From: JAPPFW01 sp965231815
Lineage (GTDB): Bacteria > Actinomycetota > Acidimicrobiia > Spongiisociales > Spongiisociaceae
DNA length: 64,000 bases
Direction: 5' to 3'
Assembly (NCBI GenBank): GCA_965231815.1
Contig: OZ246890.1
Span: 2,604,001 to 2,668,000, forward strand
Of this stretch, positions 8,394-16,936 are shown in pieces. Both the position numbers and the translations under genes were made by a program. The notes below the pieces were generated by a model. It was given only the letters and a program-made list of their open reading frames with translations, searched no databases and was not told the origin of the DNA. How positions within the stretch are numbered: the stretch's first letter is position 1; the number at the start of each line of letters is the position of its first letter.

Positions 8394-9545
8394 CTATTCG
8401 TCCTGTCGCGTCCTGACGATCCGTCTCGTCAAGAAACGAGAGATGGACTCGGTGGGTCTTACCCCGAGACCCGGTTGATCCTCGATCAGTAGATGCCCGT
8501 CGGTCAGTGTGGGAAAGGGGGTAGCCAATCCCTCCCGGAGCGGATTGGGGTTGGAGTCAACCTCCAGCAGGCCATCCCCTCCCGCCGCAGCCAGCAGGTG
8601 GGCTGAAGCGAGGAGTCCGATCCCGCCACCCAGGTAGTGGGGGAAAAACCGTTTACCTGACGCGATGATCCTCCTGGCGACCGGTAAGCAACCGGAGATA
8701 CCGCCCCACTTGGTTACGTCGGGTTGGATTATCGTTACGGGGGTCTGTTCGATCATCCGGTTGAACCCGCCGTCACCGTAAACGTTCTCACCGGCGGCGA
8801 GCGGGATATCTGAAGTCTTGGAAAGGAGACGCCAACTATCCGGACGCTGGTCGGCGCCGATAGGTTCTTCCAGCCATGCCGGGAAGTAGCGGGCCATCTC
8901 TCGACATCGGCTAGTCGCCATATCGGTGGACCAGGCCTGGTTTGCGTCGACTGCAATTACCGCGTCGCTACCCAATTCACGCCGGAGGTTTGCGAGGTTT
9001 GCCAGGTCGACTTCTCGGCCGAATCCGACCTTCAGTTTGAAGGCACGGTGACCCGCCGATCTCGCTTCGAGAGCCTGCGCCAGAGCCTCCTTAGGGCCTA
9101 TCCCGCTGGCATAGGCAGGTACGCGATCCTGAGCATCGGGCTTTAGGAATCGGTGGAGTGGTCGTCCGGTCCGGCGAGCCGTCATATCCCAAATGGCGAT
9201 ATCGATCCCGGCGATAGCGTGCGAGAAAGGCCCCTGTTCACCTGCCTGGAGAGCCACGGTTCGGGTAGCGGAGGTTAGATGATCGAAGATCGCCCCGGGG
9301 TGGGGCCAGGTTCGTCCTATTAGATGAGGAGCGAGCAGATCGCCGACAATTGTTGACCGGTACTCGGCGGCGGGTTCCGGGAAGTTGCACCAAACCTCCC
9401 CATACCCGACCACCCCGTCCGGGTCGCATACCCGGATCAGAACCGCCGGGCGGGTGGTCATGATCCCGAAGGAGGTACGAACGGGTCGGTTGATCGGAGC
9501 CCGGTAGACCTCGACGACCAATTCCTCGATTGCGATCGGTTCCAT
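8394..9545 (-). CDS. Enolase-superfamily (mandelate racemase/muconate lactonizing-like) enzyme
   Basis: 383 residues with a capping domain then a TIM barrel. The KxK motif of barrel strand 2 is FKLKVGF (about residue 167); metal ligands are Asp in VDANQAW, Glu in LEEPIG and Glu in AGENVYG; QPDVTKWGG and HYLGGGIGLLASAHL supply the strand 6-7 residues. The family abstracts a proton alpha to a carboxylate, as in sugar-acid dehydratases, MLE and racemases. ATG 9545 is preferred over the first codon of the frame (9590) because conserved sequence starts at EPIAIEELVVEVYRAP. It is divergent from the sulfatase gene with 137 bp between. Specific reaction not assignable. Confidence 0.9.
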   Translation of the reverse strand: MEPIAIEELVVEVYRAPINRPVRTSFGIMTTRPAVLIRVCDPDGVVGYGEVWCNFPEPAAEYRSTIVGDLLAPHLIGRTWPHPGAIFDHLTSATRTVALQAGEQGPFSHAIAGIDIAIWDMTARRTGRPLHRFLKPDAQDRVPAYASGIGPKEALAQALEARSAGHRAFKLKVGFGREVDLANLANLRRELGSDAVIAVDANQAWSTDMATSRCREMARYFPAWLEEPIGADQRPDSWRLLSKTSDIPLAAGENVYGDGGFNRMIEQTPVTIIQPDVTKWGGISGCLPVARRIIASGKRFFPHYLGGGIGLLASAHLLAAAGGDGLLEVDSNPNPLREGLATPFPTLTDGHLLIEDQPGLGVRPTESISRFLTRRIVRTRQDE

Positions 9546-9682
9546 GTCCGGAAGGCCGAACTGTGCGGAGGTGTTGCGTGAACATTCCATGGTCGGGGAG
9601 TATGGTTACCTGGATCGTTGCGAGCCACCCAAGAGCACTCATCGCCGACAGCCGACCGATACATACCGCGAGCCACGAGGAA

Positions 9683-11959
9683 ATGAGAACCGCGATGAAA
9701 AGCGCCAACACCCGCCCACGAGGTGCATGCGGGAATCAGGTCACCGAGCCGAGTCTCCCCGAGGAAGGGTTCCAAGGGATGATCGGACGGGATTTCAGAG
9801 ACTCCACGCCGTGGTGGCCTCCGATGAGGAACGACGCCCGTGGGAAGCCCGATGTAGTGCTGGTAGTCCTTGATGATGTGGGTTTCGGAGGACTGGGTTG
9901 TTACGGAGCGGAGGTCGAGACACCGGTCATGGATGCGCTGGCGGGCCGTGGCCTGCGGTTTAACGACTTCAACGTCACCCCTCTGTGTTCCCCTACGCGG
10001 GCGTGTGTGCTCACCGGTCGTAACCATCACAGCGTAGGCATGGCATACCTTTCGAATGTGGATTCCGGGTTCCCCGGGCATCGAGGCCGGGTAACGAGGT
10101 CGGCAGGCACCATCGCCGAAGTCCTGCAAGGCGCCGGTTACGCAACGATGGCGATCGGTAAATGGCATTTAGCGCCTCTAGAGGAAACTACCGCCGCCGG
10201 ATCTTACGATGAGTGGCCACTGGGCCGAGGGTTCGGGCGCTACTACGGTTTCCTGGACGCTCTCACCGATCACTTCTATCCCGACGTTGTGGAGGACAAC
10301 CATCGGGTGGACCCGCCCGCCGCACCGGAGGAAGGCTACCACCTCACCGAAGATCTGGTCGACCATGCCATCTCCTACATAAGCGACCAGGTTTCGGTCA
10401 AGCCCGAGCAACCCTTCTTCCTCTACACGGCCTTCGGAACAGCCCACTGCCCGCACCAAGCCCCCCAGGAGTATCTGGACAAGTATCGGGGGTGTTACGA
10501 CGAGGGTTGGGATGTGATCCGGGAGCGTCGGTTTGCGAGGCAGAAGCAACTCGGCATCGTCCCCGAGGACGCGGTGCTGGCGCCCCTTAACCCGGGGGTT
10601 GAGCGGTGGGACAACCTGACTACCGACCAGCAGAAGCTATTCGCCCGGTTCCAGGAAGCCTACGCCGCCATGCTGGATCACACCGACGCTCAGTTGGGAA
10701 GGTTGGTGGAGTTTCTCGACTCCATCGGAAGGCTCGATAACACGATATTCGTGGTGCTTTCCGACAACGGCGCCAGCCAGGAGGGTGGCCCGGACGGGGG
10801 CGCCGACATCGTCACATACGAGGAGGATCGGTTCTGTAGCGTCGAGTTCAACCTGGAACGGTACGACAGCATCGGCGGCCCCCACTCCCAGACCAATATT
10901 CCTTGGGGATGGGCTCAGGCTGCCAATACACCGCTGCGCTGGTACAAGCAGAACACCTACGCCGGAGGGGTTCGAACCCCGTTGATAGTTTCCTGGCCGC
11001 AGGGCCTACCGGACAGCGGGGGAGTGCGGACCCAGTTCGTACACGCTATCGATATAGCGCCGACCCTTTTGGATCTGGTGGATGTGCAACCCCGGCCTTC
11101 CTACCGTGGGGTAACCCAGATGCCTTTCCATGGGGCCAGCCTGCGCCGGGTGATGGACGACTCGGACTCTCGAGGCCCTCGTGGTCGGCAATACTTCGAG
11201 ATGATCGGTCACCGGGCTATGTGGAATCAGGGATGGAAGGCGCTTACTCGTCATCGACGTAATGAGCCCTTCGACGACGACCCCTGGGAGCTATACCACA
11301 TCGACTCCGATTTCTCGGAATGCAACGACGTGGCGGGTTCATACCCGGAGAAACTGGCCGACCTGGTGGATCAATGGACGGAGGAAGCTTCTCGTTACTC
11401 CGTATATCCCCTGGACGACCGTTATCTGGCGGTGCGGGCTTCGACCTTCCAGACACCGGGGTCACCCAGAGCGAGGAATACCTTCTCCTACCTTCCGGGG
11501 TCGAGCCGTGTACCCGGCGCCGCCAGCCCCCTGGTGTTCAATCGGGACTTCACCATCACCGTCCGAACGGCGCCGCTACACCCGTCCGATGAGGGTGTGC
11601 TGGTAGCGGTCGGGGATGTGAGCGGCGGCTACGTGTTGTTCATATCGGAACGTCGGTTGGTCTTCGAGTACTACTACCTGGGCGACCGCCAGAAGCTGGC
11701 ATCGGCCGGTCCGGTTCCTCTCGGGGCCACCGAACTGTCGTTCCGCTTCGAGAGAACCGCGGATTACGAGGGTGTTGGTCAGTTGGAAGCCGACGGGCGA
11801 TTGCTATGTCAAAAGGAAATGTCCGGAATGGCCAGGGGGATGTTGTCATGGGGTTCCCTCAGCGTCGGCGCGGACACGCTCTCGCCGGTCAGTGACTCCT
11901 ATCGAGGAGAGTTTTCCTTCACCGGCGGTTTGAAACGAGTCGACTACCAACTCGGGTGA
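9683..11959 (+). CDS. Type I sulfatase (arylsulfatase-like, formylglycine-dependent)
   Basis: 758 residues, a large arylsulfatase A/PisA-like enzyme. The formylglycine signature CSPTRACVLTGR (about residue 105) has the Cys that must be oxidised by FGE. Metal and sulfate ligands are visible: VLDDVGFGG, IGKWHL, SDNGAS and TPLRWYKQNTYAGGVRTP. The N-terminal block GMIGRDFRDSTPWWP is typical. After about residue 560 come a beta-rich C-terminal region and a possible carbohydrate-type sandwich. No signal peptide is evident. Starts at 9683 or 9695 are both possible, with GAGGA just before the first. The matching FGE gene is at 46.2-47.1 kb. It hydrolyses a sulfate ester; the substrate is unknown. Confidence 0.93.
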   Translation: MRTAMKSANTRPRGACGNQVTEPSLPEEGFQGMIGRDFRDSTPWWPPMRNDARGKPDVVLVVLDDVGFGGLGCYGAEVETPVMDALAGRGLRFNDFNVTPLCSPTRACVLTGRNHHSVGMAYLSNVDSGFPGHRGRVTRSAGTIAEVLQGAGYATMAIGKWHLAPLEETTAAGSYDEWPLGRGFGRYYGFLDALTDHFYPDVVEDNHRVDPPAAPEEGYHLTEDLVDHAISYISDQVSVKPEQPFFLYTAFGTAHCPHQAPQEYLDKYRGCYDEGWDVIRERRFARQKQLGIVPEDAVLAPLNPGVERWDNLTTDQQKLFARFQEAYAAMLDHTDAQLGRLVEFLDSIGRLDNTIFVVLSDNGASQEGGPDGGADIVTYEEDRFCSVEFNLERYDSIGGPHSQTNIPWGWAQAANTPLRWYKQNTYAGGVRTPLIVSWPQGLPDSGGVRTQFVHAIDIAPTLLDLVDVQPRPSYRGVTQMPFHGASLRRVMDDSDSRGPRGRQYFEMIGHRAMWNQGWKALTRHRRNEPFDDDPWELYHIDSDFSECNDVAGSYPEKLADLVDQWTEEASRYSVYPLDDRYLAVRASTFQTPGSPRARNTFSYLPGSSRVPGAASPLVFNRDFTITVRTAPLHPSDEGVLVAVGDVSGGYVLFISERRLVFEYYYLGDRQKLASAGPVPLGATELSFRFERTADYEGVGQLEADGRLLCQKEMSGMARGMLSWGSLSVGADTLSPVSDSYRGEFSFTGGLKRVDYQLG

Positions 11960-12123
11960 GTGGGCGACAGAGGTCCACCATGAGGGTTATCGGGCCTGAC
12001 CTCCTCGTCAACGGGCGTCGGATCAAGAATCAAAACGGCGGAGGTCGGTCAGAGCGACCGGGTCATGGCCCGAGCAGAATCGATGCCGAGCGAGCCTCCG
12101 CGGCGGCCGGTGAGTAGTTGTTC

Positions 12124-12129
12124 TATAAT
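12124..12129 (+). promoter_or_regulatory. TATAAT -10 box, leaderless layout
   Basis: A perfect TATAAT ends 7 nt before ATG 12137 of the Xre/ImmA gene, so transcription would begin at or next to the A of the start codon. No convincing -35 hexamer lies 16-18 bp upstream. The short arms CGGTC/GACCG at 12046-12060 could be an operator but are weak. Confidence 0.6.
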
Positions 12130-12136
12130 CGCACAT

Positions 12137-13240
12137 ATGGTTATGGAATTCGATGAGTTAGGACGCAGGATTGCCGATGCACGGCGTGACTCGGGGCTGA
12201 CCCAGCAGGCTTGTGCCTCGTTGGCGCAGTTGAGGCGTGATTCTTTGGCAAAGATCGAAACCGGAACGCGGCGAGTGAGCGCTCTGGAGTTGGCAAGGTT
12301 GGCGGCCGCGCTCGACATGCGCATATCGTGGTTCTTCGAGGACCCTCCTCCCGCGGTGGTTTCACGGCGTGGTGCCGCCGAGCCCGGTACGCCCCTCCAA
12401 TCCATCGATCGATACGTGGAGTTGCTTACCCGCGAGACCATGTTCCTCCGTACCATCGTTGAGAGCTTTGATCTACCGGCCAGTCCTGACCTGCCTGCTC
12501 CGACCGGACCGGAAGAGGCCGAGAGACTGGCGACTGACGTTCGGCATCGGCTTGGATATCAGCATGACCAACCGGCCATCGACCTAGTAGAAAAAGCACC
12601 GGCAATCGGTCTACTCATTTTTTCGCTGGCTTGCGGCCCTGGATCCGCCGACGGAGCGTCCATTCTGCTCGACCGTGGTGGAGTGGCGGTTGTGAATGGC
12701 GATCGTCATCTGGGCCGCCGACGACTTACAGCTGCGCACGAGATCGGTCACTTCATTGTCGCTGACGAGTATTCGACCGACTGGGATGTAACGGCCGATT
12801 CGCGGCTGCGCACGGAAGCTCTGATCGACCACTTTGCAAGGGCGCTTCTCCTACCCGCCGAGGCTGTGCGTTCCCGCTGGCACGGTGGCGCAGATACGCG
12901 AGAAGATGCAGTGCTAATAGGCGCTGAATTCAGGGTTGACATGTCAACCCTGGCAAGGCGACTCACTGAGCTCGAACTCGCATCCCCCGACGAAACAGCC
13001 GAAGTGCGCGCCACGGTCACTCGCAGTGCCGACATCGTGGAATACAACCTCTTCGTGCCCAGGGAACTAGAGCCACCTGGCCTGCCGAGACCGTACGTGA
13101 AGGCTGTGCTCGATGCATATCGCGGTCGAGAGGTATCGGGTGCCCGCGCTCTTTCGTTCTTGCTCGACACCTGGGTTGAGGAAGACCTCCCTGAGTTGCC
13201 GATGCTTCCGGCCGAGGCGATCTGGTCGTTCGTGTCTTGA
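12137..13240 (+). CDS. Xre-family HTH fused to ImmA/IrrE zinc peptidase
   Basis: 367 residues. Residues about 5-60 form an Xre helix-turn-helix (LGRRIADARRDSGLTQQ, ending LARLAAALDM). The central region carries the ImmA/IrrE zinc motif AHEIGHFIV (HExxH) with a downstream acidic helix ALIDHFARALLLP (third ligand region), followed by a helical C-terminal part. Proteins of this build usually cleave or regulate a partner repressor or toxin and act as two-in-one antitoxins. The next gene starts 10 bp downstream and encodes a PIN-like protein, so the two probably form a toxin-antitoxin-like pair. The start is set by the leaderless promoter at 12124-12129; ATG 12143 is an alternative. Confidence 0.85.
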   Translation: MVMEFDELGRRIADARRDSGLTQQACASLAQLRRDSLAKIETGTRRVSALELARLAAALDMRISWFFEDPPPAVVSRRGAAEPGTPLQSIDRYVELLTRETMFLRTIVESFDLPASPDLPAPTGPEEAERLATDVRHRLGYQHDQPAIDLVEKAPAIGLLIFSLACGPGSADGASILLDRGGVAVVNGDRHLGRRRLTAAHEIGHFIVADEYSTDWDVTADSRLRTEALIDHFARALLLPAEAVRSRWHGGADTREDAVLIGAEFRVDMSTLARRLTELELASPDETAEVRATVTRSADIVEYNLFVPRELEPPGLPRPYVKAVLDAYRGREVSGARALSFLLDTWVEEDLPELPMLPAEAIWSFVS

Positions 13241-13250
13241 CCATGTTGCG

Positions 13251-13781
13251 ATGGATACACTGGTCTTCGACACCGGTCCTCTGAGCCATTTCGCCCGGGC
13301 TGACCTACTCGGGGTTCTCAAGCTTGTGGTCGGTAAACGCCGGGCGATCATGCCCCAAGCCGTAGAAGACGAACTGAAGGAAGGCTTGTATATTCACTCG
13401 CGGATCCAGGTTGCACTCCGCGCAGACTGGATTGAGCGGCGTGCGATAACTACCGCTCTCGAGAGGAAAGCATTCGCTATGTTTTCTAGGCGTTTGGTGT
13501 CAGGTGACAGGAATGTGGGTGACGCTGCTGTCTTGGCCCTTGCCAGGACTACACCTGCACGAGCGGTGATCGACGACTGGGAGGCGTGTGACATTGCAGT
13601 CAAGGAACGAGTTAGCATTTGCCGCACACTGAACCTGCTCAGCGAAGCCGTCCACGGAGGACTCTTAACCCTAGAGTTTGTCAGCGATATCGCAGACGAA
13701 CTCATCCAGACCGAATATCGCCTACCCTTTAAACCCGGTGAGTTCAAGACATGGGCGGCCCGTGAGAACCTTTTTCCGTAG
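13251..13781 (+). CDS. PIN-like domain protein, probable toxin partner of Xre/ImmA
   Basis: 176 residues. The N-terminus VFDTGPLSHFARADLL fits strand 1 of a PIN-like nuclease (first acidic residue in DTGPL); VEDELKEGL could give the second acidic position, LVSGDRNVGDAAVLALA the third, and AVIDDWEACDIA the fourth. PIN ribonucleases cleave tRNA, rRNA or mRNA as toxins. The assignment rests on the spacing of these acidic residues and on the Xre/ImmA neighbour, not on close similarity I can recall. ATG 13251 is 10 bp after the antitoxin stop. It ends 57 bp before the thiolase start and is unrelated to that gene. Confidence 0.65.
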   Translation: MDTLVFDTGPLSHFARADLLGVLKLVVGKRRAIMPQAVEDELKEGLYIHSRIQVALRADWIERRAITTALERKAFAMFSRRLVSGDRNVGDAAVLALARTTPARAVIDDWEACDIAVKERVSICRTLNLLSEAVHGGLLTLEFVSDIADELIQTEYRLPFKPGEFKTWAARENLFP

Positions 13782-13838
13782 CCGGAGGTCGTCGGGCGCC
13801 TGTTGTGGTCCGGCCCCTTGATCGACACGCCAGTTCCG

Positions 13839-15038
13839 ATGAGTGACGACGCTCTGGTGGTCGGAGTCGGAATGACCCCGTTTTCGGGTTTCCGGGAGGA
13901 TGCCACCGTACGGGAAATGGTGGCTGAAGCGGTCCGCGCAGCACTCAAAGACGCAGGAACCTCGGCTGCTCCGGTTGAGATGGGAGTAGCGGCCTACGAA
14001 AGCGACCACTTCAATCGACAGATGAGCTTAGGCCACATACTCCAGGAAGTGGTTGGTCTGGCGGGTAAACCCACCGTTCGGGTGGAGGGCGGAGGCGCTA
14101 CCGGAGCGCTGGCGATCCGCACCGCGGTGATGGCGATCCGTTCGGGCGCCGCCCGTTCGGTGCTGGTGTTCGGTGGGGAGACGAACGGCAAGTCGGTCGA
14201 TCGGGCTACCGCCACCGAGATCCTGGCCATGTCCGCTGACTTTGAATGGGAAACGCCGGTGTTCGGGACCTTCGCCGCTCCCTACGCCCTGATGATCACC
14301 GAACACATGCGACGTTACGGAACCACTGCCGAGCAGTTTGCGGAAATCGCGGTCAAGAATCGACGACTCGCGCTCGACAACCCCTCGGCTCACAAAGGCA
14401 TGTCGATCACCGTGGAGGAGGTCCGCAACTCCATGCCGATCTCCGAACCGTATCGGCTCTATGACTCGAGCCTCCTGAGCGACGGAGCAGGCGCCGTACT
14501 GATTGCCACTCGTGAATGGGTCGAGCGCCACTCTTCCACCTTCTCCGATCGTCCCCCGGTGGGGTTGATCGGAACGGGATGTTCCACCGACCATCCCCGC
14601 CTCTCTGACCGTCCGGATGAAACGTTCCCCCATTTCGCCGCCAAACGTAGAGCAGCCGATGACGCTTACCGCGAGTCGGGTATTTCCGATCCTCCCCACG
14701 AAATCGACCTAGCCGAGATCTATGACTCGTTTAGCGGCGCTGAACTGCAAGCTTACGAGGACTTGGGATTATGCCCGGTCGGCCAAGGTGGAATCGCCGC
14801 GGCCGACGGACGATTCGATCTCGAAGGCAGGGTGCCTGTGAACACCTCGGGTGGTCTGCTCGGTCGTGGATCGGCGGTGGGAGCGACCGGAATCGCCCAG
14901 GCGGTGGAGATCGTCAGCCAGCTAAGGGGAGAGGTGAAGGGGGACCGGTGTGTCAGAAACGCCCGCATCGGAATTACCGACACCCATGCCGGTCTCGGCG
15001 CCCTCAGCGTGGTGAACGTGTTCGGTAGGATGACGTGA
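13839..15038 (+). CDS. Thiolase-fold protein lacking the catalytic cysteine (SCPx/Ltp2-like)
   Basis: 399 residues with both thiolase halves (DALVVGVGMTPFSGF near the N-terminus; NTSGGLLGRGSAVGATG near residue 340). At the position where thiolases have the nucleophile (ACASG) it reads VEGGGATGALA, so the cysteine is absent, and the GHP histidine motif is replaced by GRGSAVG. Such cysteine-less members are known to pair with DUF35 proteins; Ltp2-ChsH2 in steroid side-chain degradation is a retro-aldolase of this sort. A DUF35 gene does lie downstream (15484), though 445 bp away rather than overlapping. An acyl-CoA aldolase role is an inference; classical thiolysis is unlikely. Confidence 0.85.
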   Translation: MSDDALVVGVGMTPFSGFREDATVREMVAEAVRAALKDAGTSAAPVEMGVAAYESDHFNRQMSLGHILQEVVGLAGKPTVRVEGGGATGALAIRTAVMAIRSGAARSVLVFGGETNGKSVDRATATEILAMSADFEWETPVFGTFAAPYALMITEHMRRYGTTAEQFAEIAVKNRRLALDNPSAHKGMSITVEEVRNSMPISEPYRLYDSSLLSDGAGAVLIATREWVERHSSTFSDRPPVGLIGTGCSTDHPRLSDRPDETFPHFAAKRRAADDAYRESGISDPPHEIDLAEIYDSFSGAELQAYEDLGLCPVGQGGIAAADGRFDLEGRVPVNTSGGLLGRGSAVGATGIAQAVEIVSQLRGEVKGDRCVRNARIGITDTHAGLGALSVVNVFGRMT

Positions 15039-15483
15039 AATACCGGAGCGCGACAGTGGCCCGGTCGGGATCGTCGACTCGGATAGGCGGGTTTTGCGGG
15101 TTGGCTGCTAGCAGCTATCGCAACCGGGCCGGGTCGCGAAAACCGCCCTTTCAGATCCCTGCATCGGGCCCACCCCCGCCACCACCTTTCCTGGGATCGG
15201 GCCGCGTCGAACCTGGCTTCCTTAAGGTTGCTACGGCCCTGCCATGTGTTCCCCGTGGCGGTCGCGCCGACGTCGATCATCACGACCGCACAGGTGCTTG
15301 CTATTACTCACTATGGGCCACCGGTGTGACATATTCAACCCTTCGTTCCTGGATTATATTCGCGACCTTGAGGTCGCTGAAGGTCCGCGTCTCGGACGGT
15401 GATCGGAGATATCGGTGCGGGTAGCGGAGGTCGAGTGGAGCGAGGATTCTTCCGGGCGGCCTCGCCGCCTGCTGCACATAGAG
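15039..15483. other. 445-bp gap between thiolase and DUF35 genes, no gene recognised
   Basis: These two gene types are normally adjacent or overlapping. The gap holds the perfect 12-bp palindrome GCTGCTAGCAGC (15104-15115, with a central CTAG) flanked by partly inverted GGCGGGTTTTGCG / CGCGAAAACCGCC arms around 15087-15150. Frames through it have no recognisable protein. It may be remains of an insertion or a long leader; I see no terminal repeats matching MITE-1 or MITE-2. Confidence 0.4.
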
Positions 15484-15969
15484 ATGTCACAACGGTACCG
15501 TCATACGGTAGGGTTCTCCGAGACGTTCTTCCGGGGCCTTGACGAGGGCGTCCTGAAGGCAACCCGATGCGGTGGATGCGAGGGGTCCTGGTTCCCGCCC
15601 CGGCGCTTTTGTGACATCGACTTGGAGGAGACCGGTTGGTATGACCTCCCCGGTACAGGTACCGTCAGAGCCGCTACCAGAGTTCACGTACCGCCGCCGT
15701 TCGGAGGTATCGAAGTACCCTATATCCTTGCCTCTATATCACTTGACGGAGTCGACGGGGGTGTGACCCACCGGGTGTTAGGCGAGGTGATACCCCCGCA
15801 AGACACGCCGGTACAGGCGGTGTTCATGGATGAATCACCGGCCCATCCACTGCTGGGGCTGGCTTTTGCCGTAGTTAACCCTGATTATTCAGGCTTCCCA
15901 CACACCGGGGCATGTAATGCCAGTTCAACCCGAGTATTGGGAGAAACCCGCCGTTCACCCGGCAGGTGA
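15484..15969 (+). CDS. DUF35 OB-fold protein with MITE-derived C-terminus
   Basis: About 130 native residues followed by about 30 that come from MITE-1. The N-terminal helix FSETFFRGLDEGVL leads into a rubredoxin-like zinc knuckle, TRCGGCEGSWFPPRRFC, in which only three of the usual four cysteines are present, then the OB-fold (GTGTVRAATRVH, VPYILASISLDG). DUF35 proteins act as acyl-CoA-binding partners of thiolase-fold enzymes, which fits the upstream gene. The native sequence ends at GLAFAVV; the tail NPDYSGFPHTG... is read from the inserted element. Removing the element and one TTAA gives GTT AAG GAG TAG, an ending in VVKE. A GTG start at 15415 is possible but lacks family sequence. Confidence 0.75.
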   Translation: MSQRYRHTVGFSETFFRGLDEGVLKATRCGGCEGSWFPPRRFCDIDLEETGWYDLPGTGTVRAATRVHVPPPFGGIEVPYILASISLDGVDGGVTHRVLGEVIPPQDTPVQAVFMDESPAHPLLGLAFAVVNPDYSGFPHTGACNASSTRVLGETRRSPGR

Positions 15970-16084
15970 ATCTCTATACCGGGCCGGGATGGGAAACGCC
16001 GATAGCTGTATTCCCTGGTCAGGGTACGAGTATGGTCTACTACGCTCATCCTCCAAACCCCCGTCCATGAATAATCGGGGTTAA
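15875..16084 (+). mobile_element. MITE-1 copy 1 (202 bp, TTAA duplication)
   Basis: The element spans 15879-16080 between TTAA tetranucleotides. Its ends are inverted repeats, CCCTGATTATTCA and, from the right, CCCCGATTATTCA (13 bp, one mismatch). The left end also folds on itself (CCTGA/TCAGG). Two further copies lie at 56604-56814 (inverted) and 58427-58636. There is no coding capacity. Insertion occurred inside the last codons of the DUF35 gene and just upstream of the ribosome binding site of the isomerase gene. Confidence 0.85.
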
Positions 16085-16093
16085 GGAGTAGGT

Positions 16094-16936
16094 ATGAACC
16101 GACCGGTCGGAATTGAAATCTTCTACTGGCTGGACAATTGGTCCGACGATCAGTCATCGGTATTCTCGAAAGCGGCTGATTTCGGATATGACGGGGTGGA
16201 GATCTCGCTGGTGGCCGGGCTGGATGTCGGGGTGGAACGGATGGCTGACATCGCCGGCTCGCTCGGCCTAGAAGTGCTTTGCAGCACCGGGCTCAGCCCG
16301 ACCATGGATATCTCCAGCCCCGACGCGGCGATCCGCGCCGCGGGGGCCGAGCATTTGCGGAAATGCCTCGACCAGGCCGCTGTGTTAGGCAGTCCCATCC
16401 TCGGAGGAGTTACCTACGCTCCTTGGATGGGTTTTCCCGAGGGCGACCTTGATGCCTACCGCCGCCGGTCGGCGTCCGCCCTGCATGAGGTCGCCGTATA
16501 TGCCGCAACCCTTGGCATCGATATCTGCCTCGAAGTGCTCAACCGGTTCGAGACCTTCATGTTCAACACGGTCGCCGACTGCCTGCGGTTCATCAAGATG
16601 GTGGACCACCCGTCGGTCAAAGTGGAACTCGACACCTTCCACATGAACATGGAAGAGGATGACCTTGCCGAGGCTGTCCGGCTCGCCTCCGGCAAAATAG
16701 GACATGTCCAGGTTGCGGCCAACAACCGCCGCGCTCCCCAATACGGACATATCGACTGGTCCGCCTTCAGGAAAGCCCTTGACGATGTGGGATACGACGG
16801 ATGGGTGGTGTTCGAGACCTTTCCCAACTCGGAAGTCGAAACCGGCCGAGCCACCTACGCGTGGCGTAATCTCACCGACGATCCGGATCAGGACGCAGCC
16901 GATGCCGCCCGATTCATCAGGGAGAACCTGGCATGA
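16094..16936 (+). CDS. TIM-barrel sugar isomerase/epimerase (xylose-isomerase-like)
   Basis: 280 residues of the AP-endonuclease-2/xylose isomerase-like superfamily, closest in style to D-tagatose/psicose 3-epimerases. Metal and catalytic residues are recognisable: Glu in CLEVLNRFE (about residue 155), Asp/His in ELDTFHMNME, His in GHVQVAANNR and Glu in VFETFP. Members isomerise or epimerise keto sugars or their phosphates in the cytoplasm. AAGGAG lies 6 nt before ATG 16094, directly after the MITE-1 right end. Its stop overlaps the DhaK start (ATGA), so it belongs with the kinase genes. A role in converting a ketose before or after phosphorylation is inferred. Confidence 0.88.
   Translation: MNRPVGIEIFYWLDNWSDDQSSVFSKAADFGYDGVEISLVAGLDVGVERMADIAGSLGLEVLCSTGLSPTMDISSPDAAIRAAGAEHLRKCLDQAAVLGSPILGGVTYAPWMGFPEGDLDAYRRRSASALHEVAVYAATLGIDICLEVLNRFETFMFNTVADCLRFIKMVDHPSVKVELDTFHMNMEEDDLAEAVRLASGKIGHVQVAANNRRAPQYGHIDWSAFRKALDDVGYDGWVVFETFPNSEVETGRATYAWRNLTDDPDQDAADAARFIRENLA

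Noticed and set aside
15104..15115. Palindrome GCTGCTAGCAGC as a transcription terminator
   Set aside because: It lacks a loop of usable size and a T-tract, and lies 66 bp beyond the gene; its role is undecided.
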